DNA from: Geodermatophilus tzadiensis
GTDB lineage: Bacteria; Actinomycetota; Actinomycetes; Mycobacteriales; Geodermatophilaceae
Reading direction: 5' to 3'
DNA: 64,000 nucleotides
Assembly (NCBI RefSeq): GCF_003002915.1
Contig: NZ_PVTG01000012.1
Coordinates: 62,001 to 126,000 of the forward strand
The notes beneath the pieces are model-generated. The model did no database searches. It saw only the letters and a program-made list of their open reading frames with translations, and was not told the DNA's origin. The number at the start of each line of letters is the position of its first letter. The first letter of the stretch is position 1. Shown here in pieces: positions 63,804 to 64,000 of the stretch. Position numbers and translations under genes: made by a program.

Positions 63804-64000
63804 GCCGCCGCCCCGACCGGGTCGCGGCGCAGCACCAGGCTGCTGTTGAACCCGCCGGCGCCCCGGGCCAGGACGACGACGGTCCGCAGCTCCTGCACGC
63901 GGGTGGCCTGCACGAGGTCGACGCCGGGTGCCTCGACCGGCTGCTGCAGGTGGGCGGTGCCGGGCACGATGCCGTCGCGCATCGCCAGCAGCGCGGTGGC
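63800..64000 (-). CDS. Chain-length factor (KS-beta) of type II polyketide synthase, C-terminal end only
   Basis: The visible 66 residues hold TALLAMRDGIVPGTAHL and end with VVVLARGAGGFNSSLVLRRD, the typical C-terminus of a ketosynthase-fold chain-length factor. The gene is cut by the window edge and continues upstream on the minus strand. KS-alpha normally precedes it and would lie beyond the window. It determines the carbon chain length of the aromatic product. Confidence 0.85.
   Translation of the reverse strand, partial: ATALLAMRDGIVPGTAHLQQPVEAPGVDLVQATRVQELRTVVVLARGAGGFNSSLVLRRDPVGAAA

Overview
The window is about 64 kb of very GC-rich DNA. Genes are densely packed and often joined by 4-base GTGA or ATGA overlaps. 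Many starts are GTG, and several genes look leaderless (a TANNNT -10 box 6-8 bases before the start codon). This points to an actinobacterium. Gene content fits the Geodermatophilaceae (Geodermatophilus, Blastococcus, Modestobacter): many stress-signalling and c-di-GMP proteins, a WhiE-like type II polyketide locus and a chemoreceptor. The family placement is inference from content, not from a marker gene.

Layout. 1-1.8 kb: a PP2C phosphatase (cut by the window edge) facing an RsbW-like kinase. 2-9.8 kb: a thiamine locus with two TPP riboswitches. One controls cytX-thiO-thiS-thiG-tenI/thiE-like on the minus strand; the other controls thiM-thiE-thiD on the plus strand; two tenA paralogues lie between. 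9.8-20.3 kb: a PIN/Phd toxin-antitoxin pair, a methyltransferase, a TetR/hydrolase pair around a palindrome, mntH and sodA with a shared upstream sequence, a Mut7-C protein, an SDR, small membrane proteins, a quinone-oxidoreductase-like enzyme and msrA. 20.3-24.9 kb: an operon made of a 24-codon leader ORF, a subtilase with twelve Gly-Met-Ser-Trp-Ser repeats and a membrane GGDEF-EAL protein. 25-33.7 kb: haloalkane dehalogenase, methyltransferases, a chemoreceptor, and a uric acid degradation operon facing a DUF6986 gene.

33.7-40 kb: a 1700-residue protein that joins hybrid histidine kinase, PAS, GAF, PP2C phosphatase, RsbW-like kinase and STAS modules, followed by an MEDS-ATPase protein. 40-53 kb: MarR, ATP-dependent DNA ligase, FMN reductase, Nudix, DUF1992, a decayed NTF2-like gene, an XRE regulator with a palindromic operator, small acidic proteins, a NarL-type two-component system, hydantoinase A/B and a PAS-GGDEF protein. 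53-57.9 kb: DUF1707, winged-helix, GNAT and GAF-EAL proteins, then a secreted lytic transglycosylase behind a c-di-AMP riboswitch with a well-formed promoter. 58-64 kb: the end of a type II polyketide (spore-pigment-like) operon on the minus strand, containing chain-length factor (cut by the edge), an ABM monooxygenase, a triple-ABM/FAD-monooxygenase fusion, a P450, a double SchA/CurD protein and a VOC protein. It is closed by a perfect 16-bp hairpin.

Three themes recur. The first is nucleotide and vitamin sensing by RNA (two TPP and one c-di-AMP riboswitch). The second is partner-switching and c-di-GMP signalling (two PP2C modules, three RsbW-like ATPase modules, three GGDEF/EAL proteins). 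The third is tiny upstream ORFs translationally coupled to signalling or secreted proteins. No tRNA, rRNA, CRISPR array or insertion sequence was seen.
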